From Pseudomonas baltica (GTDB lineage: Bacteria > Pseudomonadota > Gammaproteobacteria > Pseudomonadales > Pseudomonadaceae): a stretch of DNA of 64,000 nucleotides. Below, piece after piece: positions 34,024 through 48,134 of the stretch. Where the stretch lies: positions 1,364,001 to 1,428,000 of the forward strand of contig NZ_CP134771.1 in assembly GCF_031880315.1 (NCBI RefSeq), in the 5' to 3' direction. The number at the start of each line of letters is the position of its first letter. Within the stretch, counting starts at the first letter, position 1. The position numbers and the translations under genes were made by a program. The notes beneath the pieces are model-generated. The model was not told where the DNA came from. It saw only the letters and a list, made by a program, of their open reading frames with translations, and searched no databases.

Positions 34024-34584
34024 TCATGCCGACCTTTTGCCTTGCAAACGGTGAATCAGAGGCTCGAGCGACGGCCGCCTGGCTTGCCACTCATCCCGAG
34101 TGATACCCAGCATCACGACGTCAAGGCGCTTGCCGTCCTTGAGGATATTCTGGCGGCGGACCCCCTCCCGTACAAAGCCGAACTTCTCATGCATGCCGAT
34201 GACCGCCGTATTGCTGTGCAGCACTTCGCAATTGAGTTTTTCGAGGCCCGCGCCATCGAAAGCATGATCGAGCAGCCAGAATTCCACGAGGCTGCCAAAG
34301 CCCTTGCCCTGCACCTGCGGGTCCAGGTAGAACGCCCAGTCGGCGGTCTTTTGCGTGGCACTGATAGCGTTCAGCGAGACGATGCCGATGGGCTGCTCGT
34401 CGAGCATGACCACAAACACCGACTGGCGCGCGTTGCCCCTCAATGAATCGAGCCAGGCCTGATGTTCGACCTCGCCGATTTCATGGGAGGTGTACATGTA
34501 CCTGCGCACGTCCGGCTGATTCCTCAGCTGCCGCACACGCGCCTGAACGTCGGCGTCAGCGTCCAGCAAGGGTAAAAACTGCAT
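34024..34584 (-). CDS. pseH: UDP-4-amino-4,6-dideoxy-AltNAc 4-N-acetyltransferase PseH
   Basis: 186 residues, GNAT fold. The acetyl-CoA loop is GKGFGSLVEFWLLDHAF (about 96-112) with the later EVLHSNTAVIGMHEKFGFVREG typical of RimJ/PseH-type enzymes. It acetylates the amino sugar made by PseC, using acetyl-CoA. It follows pseI after 28 nt. Because all the other Pse enzymes are adjacent, the PseH assignment is firm. Confidence 0.9.
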   Translation of the reverse strand: MQFLPLLDADADVQARVRQLRNQPDVRRYMYTSHEIGEVEHQAWLDSLRGNARQSVFVVMLDEQPIGIVSLNAISATQKTADWAFYLDPQVQGKGFGSLVEFWLLDHAFDGAGLEKLNCEVLHSNTAVIGMHEKFGFVREGVRRQNILKDGKRLDVVMLGITRDEWQARRPSLEPLIHRLQGKRSA

Positions 34585-34612
34585 GGGCTATCTCCCTGTA
34601 TGGATGAGGCGG

Positions 34613-35665
34613 TCAGTCCACCATCGGCCAATCCAGCGCCGTACCGCGCTTGAGCGAATGGCGGGCGCGACGCCCCATCAGGCTGTCGAAGTGCTTGGGC
34701 GGCAGGCCAAGGCCCGGTCGAATGGCCCGCAGATTGTCGGCACTGAACGCCTCGCCAGCGGCCATATCGCGAACTACATAGAGGGAGCGGCGGTAAACCA
34801 GAGACTTCTGCTCGGCAGTCGTCGGGCCGTAATGCACCCGGCCCAACGCCTGCCACGCGCGCTCGGTTTCGACCACCAGGCTGTGCATTTCGGCCGGTTC
34901 CAGCGAGAAGCTGGCATCGACGCCGCCGGCTGCTCGGCTCAGGGTGAAGTGTTTTTCTACCACCGTCGCGCCCAACGCTACCGCGGCAACGGCCGCGCCC
35001 ACGCCCATGGTGTGATCCGACAATCCGACCTCGCACCCAAACAGCTCGCGCAGATGGGGAATCGTGCGCAAGTGGGTATTGAGTGGCTGAGCCGGATAGG
35101 TGCTGGTGCACTTGAGCAGCAACAGGTCACGACAGCCCGCTGCCCGCGCCGCACGCACGCTTTCATCCAGCTCGGCGACGCTGGCCATGCCGGTGGAGAT
35201 GATCATCGGCTTGCCGGTCGCGGCCACCCTCCGTATCAACGGCAAGTCGGTATTCTCGAAGCTGGCGATCTTGTAGGCAGGCACCTCGAGGCTTTCGAGG
35301 AAATCCACGGCGGTTTCATCGAACGGCGAGGAAAACGCCAACATGCCGTGGGACTTCGCGCGCGCGAAGATCGGCCCGTGCCATTCCCACGGGGTATGCG
35401 CCTGCTGGTACAGCGCGTACAGCGAGGTATCTGCCCACAGGCTGTCCGGGTCGCTGATGCGAAACTCACCTTCGTCCATGTCCAGGGTCATGGTATCGGC
35501 GGTGTAGGTCTGCAATTTGAGCGCATGGGCGCCCGCATGCGCGGCGGCGTCGACTATCGCCAGCGCGGTGTCCAGCGACTGGTTATGGTTGCCGCTCATT
35601 TCGGCGATGATAAAAGGCGCTGACGCCAGGCCGATATCGCGCGAGCCGATCTTGAAACTGGTCAT
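34613..35665 (-). CDS. pseI: Pseudaminic acid synthase PseI
   Basis: 350 residues, NeuB-like TIM-barrel (about 1-280) plus a C-terminal SAF antifreeze-like domain (about 290-350). The motifs APFIIAEMSGNHNQS near the N-terminus and GLSDHTMGVGAAVAAVALGA near residue 210 are diagnostic; the MSGNHN form is typical of PseI rather than NeuB or LegI. It condenses 2,4-diacetamido-2,4,6-trideoxy-L-altrose with phosphoenolpyruvate to give pseudaminic acid. Confidence 0.95.
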   Translation of the reverse strand: MTSFKIGSRDIGLASAPFIIAEMSGNHNQSLDTALAIVDAAAHAGAHALKLQTYTADTMTLDMDEGEFRISDPDSLWADTSLYALYQQAHTPWEWHGPIFARAKSHGMLAFSSPFDETAVDFLESLEVPAYKIASFENTDLPLIRRVAATGKPMIISTGMASVAELDESVRAARAAGCRDLLLLKCTSTYPAQPLNTHLRTIPHLRELFGCEVGLSDHTMGVGAAVAAVALGATVVEKHFTLSRAAGGVDASFSLEPAEMHSLVVETERAWQALGRVHYGPTTAEQKSLVYRRSLYVVRDMAAGEAFSADNLRAIRPGLGLPPKHFDSLMGRRARHSLKRGTALDWPMVD

Positions 35666-35733
35666 GGCCGCTCCTTTAATACACAGGTTTTAACTATAAG
35701 CCTTGAGGGTAAATGGTTACCCGACCGAGGCCT

Positions 35734-36810
35734 TCAACTGCCAGGCAGCCCGCCCAAGGCGGCGGCGACCCGCCTTGCGCCTCGACCGTCGACCAGTTGC
35801 CGCGAAAGCCGGGCATAGCGCTGGCGCGCTTCAACGTTAGCCAGCAGTTCTCCAATCGCCTCGGCCAATGCCGCCACCGACACCTGCGCGCAGGGCCCCA
35901 GATAACGATGCACGCCGGCCGCGGCGAGCGCTTGGGCGTTGTCTTGCTGATTGGCGGCGACGGCCATGCACAGGGTCGGCAAGCCCAGCGCGGCGCGCTC
36001 CCAGGTGGTCCCGCCCGCCGCACCGATGAACAGATCGGCAGCGGCCATCAACTGGCCGAAATCGGCGCTGTAGGCCAGCAACTGCCACTGCGGCCGCTGC
36101 TCGACCAAGGCCTGCAACTCAGCCCAATGGGGGTTGCTCAGTCCGGCCACAAATGTCACCTGCTGCCCTGCGAACCCCATCAACGCCTGAAGCGCCTTGA
36201 GCGTCTGGCCGGCGGCGTCCATACCGCCGAAGTTGACCACCACCCGCTCCACCACTTGGCGCACAGGCCGCGCATCACGTTCGAACTCCTCTCGCAAAAG
36301 GGCATACTCCGGGCCCAGCAACGTGCGACAGCGCCCTTCGAGCCAGGGCGCATAACGCTGCGTGCTGGCGTTGAAGTTCTGGTCCAGCAGCAGGTCGACC
36401 TCGTGCGCGCGATTGGCAAGGTCGTCGATTGCCATGATCTGCGCCGCCCACAGCCGCGCCGCCACTTCCCAGTGCCGATCGAGGCCGTAATGGTCGACCA
36501 CGATCCAGTCGAAGCACGTGCCCGGCGGCAGCTGCCCGGCCAGCGCGGCGATGTCCGGCTGCCAAGGCAGCAAGGCTTCGATGTTCGCCGCGTTTCGCGC
36601 TTGAGCTCCATCGTCAGGCGCCTCCACCGCCAACCGGTAAACCGGCCAGCCCTGCGCGGCGATCTGCGCGCTCAGGTCACCGGCCAGGCGGCGGCAGGCA
36701 AAGCTCACCTGCGCGCCCAAGCCTTGCAGGGCCTTGGCCAGTGTCAGGCAGCGCGCCACATGGCCACTGCCGATGAGCGTCGAGGCGTCGACCCGCATCA
36801 ACACGTTCAC
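35734..36810 (-). CDS. pseG: UDP-2,4-diacetamido-2,4,6-trideoxy-beta-L-altropyranose hydrolase PseG
   Basis: 358 residues from the GTG at 36810, which overlaps the pseF stop as GTGA; an ATG lies four codons on. The N-terminal motif RVDASTLIGSGHVARCLTLA, with the catalytic-type His of GSGH, and the later GAAGGTTWERAALGLP are typical of PseG, a GT-B-fold enzyme that removes UDP before the PseI step. The frame stays open far upstream through pseF, but that part is not conserved and is a shadow. Confidence 0.92.
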   Translation of the reverse strand: MNVLMRVDASTLIGSGHVARCLTLAKALQGLGAQVSFACRRLAGDLSAQIAAQGWPVYRLAVEAPDDGAQARNAANIEALLPWQPDIAALAGQLPPGTCFDWIVVDHYGLDRHWEVAARLWAAQIMAIDDLANRAHEVDLLLDQNFNASTQRYAPWLEGRCRTLLGPEYALLREEFERDARPVRQVVERVVVNFGGMDAAGQTLKALQALMGFAGQQVTFVAGLSNPHWAELQALVEQRPQWQLLAYSADFGQLMAAADLFIGAAGGTTWERAALGLPTLCMAVAANQQDNAQALAAAGVHRYLGPCAQVSVAALAEAIGELLANVEARQRYARLSRQLVDGRGARRVAAALGGLPGS

Positions 36811-37513
36811 GGCTGCAGTTCGCCGTTGGCCTGCAGGGCCGCGTAGAGATACTCGGCACGGGTCCAGTCTTCGACGGTATCGATATCCTGGACCAAATGC
36901 CGGGGCAAAATCAGTGGCAGGCTGAGGTCGGAGAACACCACATCGCCACGCAGCCAGGCCTCGCTGCGGCCCCAGTAGAACTGCCCGGCGTCCTGATAGG
37001 CCGGCGCCAGATCCTGCGAACGAACCTGGCCAAACTCGGGGTACAACGCGGTCAACCGGCCAAGCGGATCGAGGGTCAAGGCGCGCTGCACCGGGAACGG
37101 AAAGTTGCACACCGAAAACACATAGGACGCCTGGGCATTGGCCTGCAACAGCGCCAGCCCGTCGCGCAGAAACCGGCCCTGCAGCAACGGCGCGGTGGCA
37201 TAGATGCAACACGCCAGGTCGTGATCATGGCCGCTGTCGCGCAGTGCCCGCAGGGCGTGTTCGATGACTGCCGAGGTACCGGTGAAATGATCCGCCAGCG
37301 CCGCCGGACGCCTGAACGGCACCTCGGCCCCCCAGGCGCGGGCAACCTCGGCGATTTCGGCGTCATCGGTACTGACCACCACCTGGTCGAACACGCCGCT
37401 GGCCCTTGCCGTACGAATCGAATGGGCGATCATCGGTTCGCCATTGAACAGCTTGATGTTCTTGCGCGGGATACGCTGACTACCACCGCGCGCCGGAATG
37501 ATCGCCACCGTGC

Positions 37514-37517
<4 letters not shown>
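36807..37517 (-). CDS. pseF: Pseudaminic acid cytidylyltransferase PseF
   Basis: 236 residues, NeuA-like nucleotidyltransferase. The N-terminal CTP-binding motif IIPARGGSQRIPRKNIKLF is at residues 6-24. It activates pseudaminic acid to CMP-Pse, the donor used by Maf proteins. It overlaps pseC by 4 nt and pseG by 4 nt, so pseB-C-F-G are translated as a coupled unit. Confidence 0.94.
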
Positions 37518-42632
<5,115 letters not shown>

Positions 42633-42758
42633 GACCTTTCCTTAGACGGACAGACGGCTGTGACGGGACAAAGAGGATTCGACGACTGCCAGTGATACGT
42701 CGCGGTCGGGAACCACTGCATCGCAAAGAGCGGATTTATGACGCTATCGGGGGGATTT

Positions 42759-42773
42759 GCATGAAGCATGCCA
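42759..42773 (-). promoter_or_regulatory. Weak sigma-54-like site upstream of the 975-residue glycosyltransferase gene
   Basis: The minus strand reads TGGCAT-GCTTC-ATGC: GG and GC are 10 nt apart, with one mismatch in each box. It overlaps the small palindrome GCATG-CTT-CATGC. It is about 127 nt upstream of the start codon. Confidence 0.35.
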
Positions 42774-42802
42774 GCCACGGCGACGCGTGGCCCGCATGCC
42801 GC

Positions 42803-42819
42803 AAGGGGCTTGCCCCCTT
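42803..42819. repeat. REP-like hairpin between the two large glycosyltransferase genes
   Basis: AAGGGGC-TT-GCCCCCTT, with one bulged C, lies 17 nt beyond the upstream gene's stop. It is the common Pseudomonas hairpin core and may slow or end transcription in the 203-nt gap. Confidence 0.55.
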
Positions 42820-42835
42820 ACGGGCCGTCTAGCGG

Positions 42836-45800
42836 TCAGTCACCCAGCCATGCCGACGCCCAATGCTGGACGTTATCGGCGCGCAGCATGTAGTCGCGCA
42901 TCACCGTGCGCTTGAGCTCGTCGCCCATGCGGTAGCTGGCCTCGGGATCGGCGAGGTGCATGCGAATCGCCTCCAGCCATTCTGCGGTGGAGTTGGTCAG
43001 CACTCGCGTGCACGGCAGATAACCGCCATAGGCCGCGGTGTTGCTGCAGATCACCGGGTAGCCACAGGCGCCGTATTCCAGCAGGCGCAAGTTGCTCTTG
43101 CAGTCGTTGAACGGGTGAAACTCCAGCGGTGCCAAGGCCAGGTCCAGGTTGAGACTGGCGAGCTTGGCCGGATAGACACTCAGACCGATCACGCCATGGA
43201 ATTCATGCACGTAGGGACGCAGGATATCCGGGCACATGCCAAAGAATACCCATTCGACTTCGTCCGCCAGCAGACGCACGACATCGGCAATCAACTCCAG
43301 GTCGCCGCGGTGGCTGGTGCCGCCGCCCCAACCCACCCGAGGCTTGCGCGAAGTGCGCCGCTTGCTGTGCAGATTGCTCCATAGGTCGGTCGCCAACATG
43401 TTCGGCACCACGCGGATATCCTGATGCATCCCCGCCAGCGCGTCGGCCAGTGGCTCGGTCGACACCACGACCCGGTCACACAGGGCGATCACTTTCTGGA
43501 TGCTGTCGGCCACCGTGGGCGGCAGATCTCGCGCATGGTCGTTCTTTTTCGGAACGTTGGTGACCAGATCATCGAGTTCGAAGATCAACCGGCTGTTGAA
43601 GTAGCGCTTGAAATCGACAGCCTCGCGAATGGCGTTCTCGAAATACCGGCCCTGCAGGATCACCACATCCGGACGCGACCGTTCGATTTGCACCAGCGTC
43701 GGGGTTTCATAGGCTACGCGGCTGACAATACGCCCTGCCGCTTCCAATTCCTCGAGCGGCTGCACCACCCGGTAGTGGGCGACGGCCGTGGTGTTTATCG
43801 GTAGGCCCAGCACGGTCGGCAATGGCCGATGAGTGAAGGGGTACCAGTCGTTACGTTTGCCGGGTTCAAGGACGAAACTGGCGCCGTCCAGGCTCAGGCT
43901 GGGGTTGTAGGCCGGGTCCCGGGCGATAGACGGCAGCCAGCGGTCAAGCAGGTGGCTACCGGCCAATTGCTGAGCCTCGGCCGTGTCGTTGAACGCCTTG
44001 CGGGCGCCGATCGCCAGCTGCGCATAAGGCGTCCAGACGGTCAGCAGGCCCTGCTCGGCGATGCGCAGGCACAGGTCCACGTCGTGCCCCAGACTGGCGA
44101 AATGGGTGGTATTGAACCCATCCAGCTCATCGAATATCGATTTGCTCACCATCAGGCAGTCGATGCCCACAGCGCTGTAGTTCTGGGTGATCTGCAAACG
44201 CTGCATGTACCCCGGCGCGTCGGCCGCAACCGAGAAAAACGGCGTGCCCCAGCCGCCTTTCATCCCCAGCACCAGGCCCGCCTGTTCAATGGCGCCATCC
44301 GGGCGAACCAGGCGGGGGCCGACAATGGCCACCTCCGGGCGCTGCGCCAGTTGCACCATCTGCTCAAGCCAGTCCTGCTGGGTCGCCACCAGGTACGGGC
44401 TGTAAAACAACACGAACTCACCACGGGCCTGCGCTGCGCCCGCATTGAAGGCTGCCGCAGGGGTCAGGGTCGATGCACAATCGAGCACGCGCAGCTTGTC
44501 GCCACCCAATTGCGCCATGCCCGCAAACCAGGCCCGAGCATCGGCCGAGACGCTGGCGTTATTGACCAGCACCACCTCGAAGTGGCCGTAACCGGTATTG
44601 CCGAGCAGGCATTCGACACAGCGCTGCACCAACGCGAGCTGATCCTTGCTGACGATCACGATCGACACCAACGGGCGGGTCGGATGCAGGTATTCGATAT
44701 GGGTGAGCAACACGCCGGCGCCCGACTGCAGCCGATAGTCGATGCCCAGGCGCTGCAGGTGGGCTTCGACCACCGGGGCGTTCTGCTCGACTACCTGCGG
44801 CACGGCCAGCCACTGCGCCAGGGAATATTGCGACTCTACCAGCACCTCGGCGACATGCCCGATCGCCAGGCTGCCGGACGACTCGAACAAGCGCCACAAC
44901 ATGTCGATGCCCGCCAGTTCGCCAAAGCACGACTGCAGACCACCGCATGCCAGCACGGCCTGGCGCTGAAACACCAGGTTGCGCCCGACGTAGGGATAGC
45001 TGCGCAACATGTCCAGGTTGAAGTCGGGCTTGAACACCGGGTCCCGGGATTCGCCATCGCGCAGCGCACCTTCATCGCTATAGAGGCACTGCAAGTCAGC
45101 ACTTTGGCTGATGCGTTGAGCGAGCAGAAACAACGCCGGCGCGGTCAAGCGATCGCCGCTGCGCAGCAGGTAGATCCAGTCGGCGCCGTCCAGCTGCGGC
45201 AGCAATTGGTTGATCTGGGCGTTGACGTCGTCCTGCAACGGCAGGGTAAAGACTTTTTCCTCCAACTGCGGCGCGACACAGTCGGCGCTCAGCACCAGAA
45301 TCAGCTCAGGCGGGTAATGTTGTTCGGCCAGGCTGCGCAGGCTGATCTCCACCCCGGCACTGTTACCCAAGGAGTTGACGATCACCGGCACGATGCGCGG
45401 ACGCTGCGGCCAACTGGCGACCACATCCGGCAACAGCTCCAGGTGGGCCGGGCTCAGTGTCCTGCAGCCGAGCCAATCCTGGTAGAGCTCGGCAAAACTT
45501 TCGCTGGCCAAGCCGACATGGAAGGCCTGTTGCCCGACTTTGCGGATCAGCGCATGGTTGAGGCCCAACTCCTCCCATTCACGGGGCGACTGCTCGGCCT
45601 GTTCCAGCGGCACATAGCGCACATAGCCTTTTTGCGGCGGCTCGCTGCTGCGCTCTTTGAGCATCTGACCCAACCAGCCACGCTCGCGCTCCATTCCATC
45701 AATGATCGATTGGCGCCGACTCAAGCGCTGCGGGTGCAGGCGTTCAACCGTGAGGATGTCGTTGATATACACCATGTTGCCGCGGCCCAGCAGGCAAGCG

Positions 45801-46228
45801 AACAACGCCAGATCCAGCAATGCCTCGAAACAATGCCCTGGCTGGGTGAGCGCGGGCAGCAATGCCTGCAAATCGACACGACGGAACAACGCGCTGCTGA
45901 AGCAACCGAGAAAGTTGGCCGGATACGTATCGAGCATGCCGAGCATGTCCGATCCCAGAAACAGTGCGGTAGTCGGAGCAATGCCCACATTGGCCATGCG
46001 TGCGGGCAGGCGGATCTCATCGCGATCGCAGAAATAACGCTGCGCGAGCACCAGGTTGACGTCGGTGTTGTCCAGCATGGCGGCAGCCTGACGGCGCACG
46101 CACTCGGTGTACAGACGGTCGTCATCGCAGAGGAACTTGACCAGCTCGCCCTGCGCGTCATCCAGCCCGCGCTGCAGATTGCCCGCCAGGCCCAGGGTTT
46201 GCGAGTTGCGGTGGTAGCGGATCGGCAC
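42836..46228 (-). CDS. Giant multi-domain glycosyltransferase, N-terminus displaced by a frameshift
   Basis: 1130 residues from the first available start (GTG at 46228). It opens in mid-domain (PIRYHRNSQTLGLAGNLQRG, then VKFLCDDDRLYTE), i.e. after the first strand of a GT2 fold whose beginning is encoded in another frame at 46269-46406. Further domains: a weak GT2-like region (about 290-500), a second GT2 (about 515-750, RPLVSIVIVSKDQLALVQR) and a GT4-like C-terminal domain (about 830-1130, VGWGGGTSHRGDLELI and later LRLLEYGACGYPVICS). If the frame is truly broken the product lacks a working first GT2 domain; the other domains could still be made. Confidence 0.82.
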   Translation of the reverse strand: MPIRYHRNSQTLGLAGNLQRGLDDAQGELVKFLCDDDRLYTECVRRQAAAMLDNTDVNLVLAQRYFCDRDEIRLPARMANVGIAPTTALFLGSDMLGMLDTYPANFLGCFSSALFRRVDLQALLPALTQPGHCFEALLDLALFACLLGRGNMVYINDILTVERLHPQRLSRRQSIIDGMERERGWLGQMLKERSSEPPQKGYVRYVPLEQAEQSPREWEELGLNHALIRKVGQQAFHVGLASESFAELYQDWLGCRTLSPAHLELLPDVVASWPQRPRIVPVIVNSLGNSAGVEISLRSLAEQHYPPELILVLSADCVAPQLEEKVFTLPLQDDVNAQINQLLPQLDGADWIYLLRSGDRLTAPALFLLAQRISQSADLQCLYSDEGALRDGESRDPVFKPDFNLDMLRSYPYVGRNLVFQRQAVLACGGLQSCFGELAGIDMLWRLFESSGSLAIGHVAEVLVESQYSLAQWLAVPQVVEQNAPVVEAHLQRLGIDYRLQSGAGVLLTHIEYLHPTRPLVSIVIVSKDQLALVQRCVECLLGNTGYGHFEVVLVNNASVSADARAWFAGMAQLGGDKLRVLDCASTLTPAAAFNAGAAQARGEFVLFYSPYLVATQQDWLEQMVQLAQRPEVAIVGPRLVRPDGAIEQAGLVLGMKGGWGTPFFSVAADAPGYMQRLQITQNYSAVGIDCLMVSKSIFDELDGFNTTHFASLGHDVDLCLRIAEQGLLTVWTPYAQLAIGARKAFNDTAEAQQLAGSHLLDRWLPSIARDPAYNPSLSLDGASFVLEPGKRNDWYPFTHRPLPTVLGLPINTTAVAHYRVVQPLEELEAAGRIVSRVAYETPTLVQIERSRPDVVILQGRYFENAIREAVDFKRYFNSRLIFELDDLVTNVPKKNDHARDLPPTVADSIQKVIALCDRVVVSTEPLADALAGMHQDIRVVPNMLATDLWSNLHSKRRTSRKPRVGWGGGTSHRGDLELIADVVRLLADEVEWVFFGMCPDILRPYVHEFHGVIGLSVYPAKLASLNLDLALAPLEFHPFNDCKSNLRLLEYGACGYPVICSNTAAYGGYLPCTRVLTNSTAEWLEAIRMHLADPEASYRMGDELKRTVMRDYMLRADNVQHWASAWLGD

Positions 46229-46268
46229 CTGGCTGTTGAGCCCTTGAGCTTCGCAAGCGGCCTGGATT

Positions 46269-46406
46269 TCACTGCCCTCGCGAATCGTCGCAGACGATCA
46301 CTTCCAGATGGGGGTAGGTCTGCGCCAGCGCATCCTGCAACGCCATCGCGAAGAAATCCGGATTGGAAGCGGGAATGACGATGCTGATCAGCGGGACTGA
46401 AGACAC
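46269..46406 (-). pseudogene. Out-of-frame 5' fragment of the giant glycosyltransferase gene
   Basis: From a GTG at 46406 the minus strand encodes 45 residues, SSVPLISIVIPASNPDFFAM through LEVIVCDDS, the classic start of a GT2 domain, then stops at 46269-46271. The continuation (EGSEIQAACEAQGLNSQVPIR) lies in the next frame and joins the main gene. One base gained, or two lost, between about 46272 and 46297 explains the break. It may be a real mutation or a sequencing error. Confidence 0.8.
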
Positions 46407-46473
46407 TATGAACGCTCTCACGCGGCAGGCGTCCGGCGACAACGTGACAAGCGCGGACGCTACAGAAGGGATG

Positions 46474-46497
46474 ACCGCGGGGCACCTGCCCCGCGGT
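46474..46497 (-). terminator. Strong hairpin after flgL
   Basis: ACCGCGGGGCA and its complement make a perfect 11-bp stem with a 2-nt loop, 20 nt beyond the flgL stop. There is no T-run on either side, so it may be a pausing or mRNA-protecting structure rather than a classic terminator. Confidence 0.5.
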
Positions 46498-46516
46498 TAC
46501 AGGTAGCGAGTGTAGC

Positions 46517-48121
46517 TTAGAGCTTGTTGAACAGGCCAAGCTGCGAGATACGGCTGAACGCCAGTTGCGCCGCCGAGAGCATGGTCTGCTGCAAGGTCAA
46601 GCGCGTCATGACTTCGGCCGGATCGGAATTGCGGATGGCCGACTGGTTGGTGTCGTTGTTGGTGGTCAGCGTGGTGTTGGTGGTCGACTGTGCATCCACC
46701 GCCTGGCCCCGAGCACCAATCGAGCTGAGCGCCGTACTGACCTGATCGCTGCCGGAAGCCAGGTTGCCGATGGCCGATTGCAGCTGAGCGTTGAGCTTCT
46801 GGGTCGCCACGGCGTCGCCGTCAGTCGGCGTCATCAGCGCAGTTCTCAGATCGTTCAAGGTGTTGAGAATGTTCTGATTGGTATGGGTATTGGACTGCAC
46901 CGTGAACTGATCGCCGGTGGCCGGCGTACCGCTGATACTGAACTTGACGCCGGCGAGGGTCACCGAGCCACCCGTGAGTGTCTGGCTGTCGATCGGCTGA
47001 CTGTTGGCAGTCAAAGGCGACGCATACAACGCCACGGTAGTCGTCGGCGTGGTGCCGGTGACCTTCACCACCGCACCGTTCGCAGGGAACTTGCTGGTGT
47101 AGGCAACCGCATCGGCCGCCTGGGTGGCCGCGGACGCAGTCGAATCGGAAGCGCCAGTGATGGCGGAGGTAATCTGCGACGTTGAGGTGTTGGTGCTGAC
47201 CCGTGCGGTGTTGAAGGTGTCCGGCGTGGCCGCAAAAGTGAAGCTGCGACCGGTCAACACAGTCGAGGCGTCATCACCGGTGGCAAGGTTGACGTTGAGG
47301 GTCAGGTCGACACCGCGAAAACTGACGGTCTGATCCGCTGCGGTACTGGCCGACACCACGCCATTGGCCGTCAGTTCCGAGGTCCTGTCTGTACCGGTGT
47401 TGTCGGTGATTTTCAGCTGCGTGGCGCTGGTGTAGCTGATGGTATAGGGCGCGCCACTGGTGAACGAAGAGCTGTAGGTAGCGCTGTTCGAGACGATACC
47501 GCCCGAGAGCGTGACCTTGCCGTCACTGACGCTCGGCGTGGTGCTGGTACGGGTGGTATTGGTCGCCTGCTCGAAAGCATCCCAACCGGTGGTGTTGGTG
47601 GCGATGGACAAGCCTTGGCCGATAGCGACGTTCGTCGAGGTCTGATCGCCGTTATAGCTGTACGAACCATCGGCGTTCACGGTGTAGGGCGGCGTCGATG
47701 ATTTGGAACCCGAGAACAGATAGTTACCGCTTGCATCCTGGCTGTTCATCAAGCCAAGCACTTGAGACTGGATCTGCGACAGCTCCTCGGCGTTGGCCTG
47801 GCGGTCAGCGTCGGTATAGGTGGCGTTGCTGGCCGATAGCGCCAGTTCGCGGGCGCGCTGCAGTGCATTGGTAATACTGGTGAGCGCAGTTTCCGAAGCC
47901 GTCATGGTGGTCGTGGCGGCGGTCATGTTGCTCTTGTACTGCGTCAGCATGGAGCTCTGCTGGCCCAGTTGCAGCAGGCGCGCGGCACCGACCGGATCAT
48001 CGGCGGCGGTATTGACCTTGATGCCGCTGCTGGCCTCTTCGCCGGATGCAACCACGTTGCCGTAGGTGCGGGAATAGTTGGCAGCGCTGGTTTCGTAGTA
48101 TTGACTGGTGGAAATACGCAT
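46517..48121 (-). CDS. flgL: Hook-filament junction protein FlgL (HAP3)
   Basis: 534 residues. The flagellin-like N-terminal helix (MRISTSQYYETSAANYSR, with GIKVNTAADDPVGAARLLQL at about 53-72) and C-terminal helix are conserved; the middle ~300 residues are a Ser/Thr-rich variable domain, longer than in enteric FlgL but usual for Pseudomonas. FlgL connects FlgK to the filament. It follows flgK after 13 nt at the end of the flgF-L operon. Confidence 0.96.
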   Translation of the reverse strand: MRISTSQYYETSAANYSRTYGNVVASGEEASSGIKVNTAADDPVGAARLLQLGQQSSMLTQYKSNMTAATTTMTASETALTSITNALQRARELALSASNATYTDADRQANAEELSQIQSQVLGLMNSQDASGNYLFSGSKSSTPPYTVNADGSYSYNGDQTSTNVAIGQGLSIATNTTGWDAFEQATNTTRTSTTPSVSDGKVTLSGGIVSNSATYSSSFTSGAPYTISYTSATQLKITDNTGTDRTSELTANGVVSASTAADQTVSFRGVDLTLNVNLATGDDASTVLTGRSFTFAATPDTFNTARVSTNTSTSQITSAITGASDSTASAATQAADAVAYTSKFPANGAVVKVTGTTPTTTVALYASPLTANSQPIDSQTLTGGSVTLAGVKFSISGTPATGDQFTVQSNTHTNQNILNTLNDLRTALMTPTDGDAVATQKLNAQLQSAIGNLASGSDQVSTALSSIGARGQAVDAQSTTNTTLTTNNDTNQSAIRNSDPAEVMTRLTLQQTMLSAAQLAFSRISQLGLFNKL

Positions 48122-48134
48122 ACGTCAGCGCTCC

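Noticed and set aside
35734..37212. pseG read as a 492-residue protein starting inside pseF
   Set aside because: The extra N-terminus is out-of-frame pseF sequence; the GTG at 36810 fits PseG homology and the 4-nt overlap.
46284..46298. ATCGTC-TGC-GACGAT palindrome at the frameshift
   Set aside because: It is explained by the codons for IVCDD of the GT2 motif and is probably chance.
43829..46378. An 849-codon open frame on the plus strand
   Set aside because: Antisense to the giant glycosyltransferase gene; codon pattern is that of a shadow frame.
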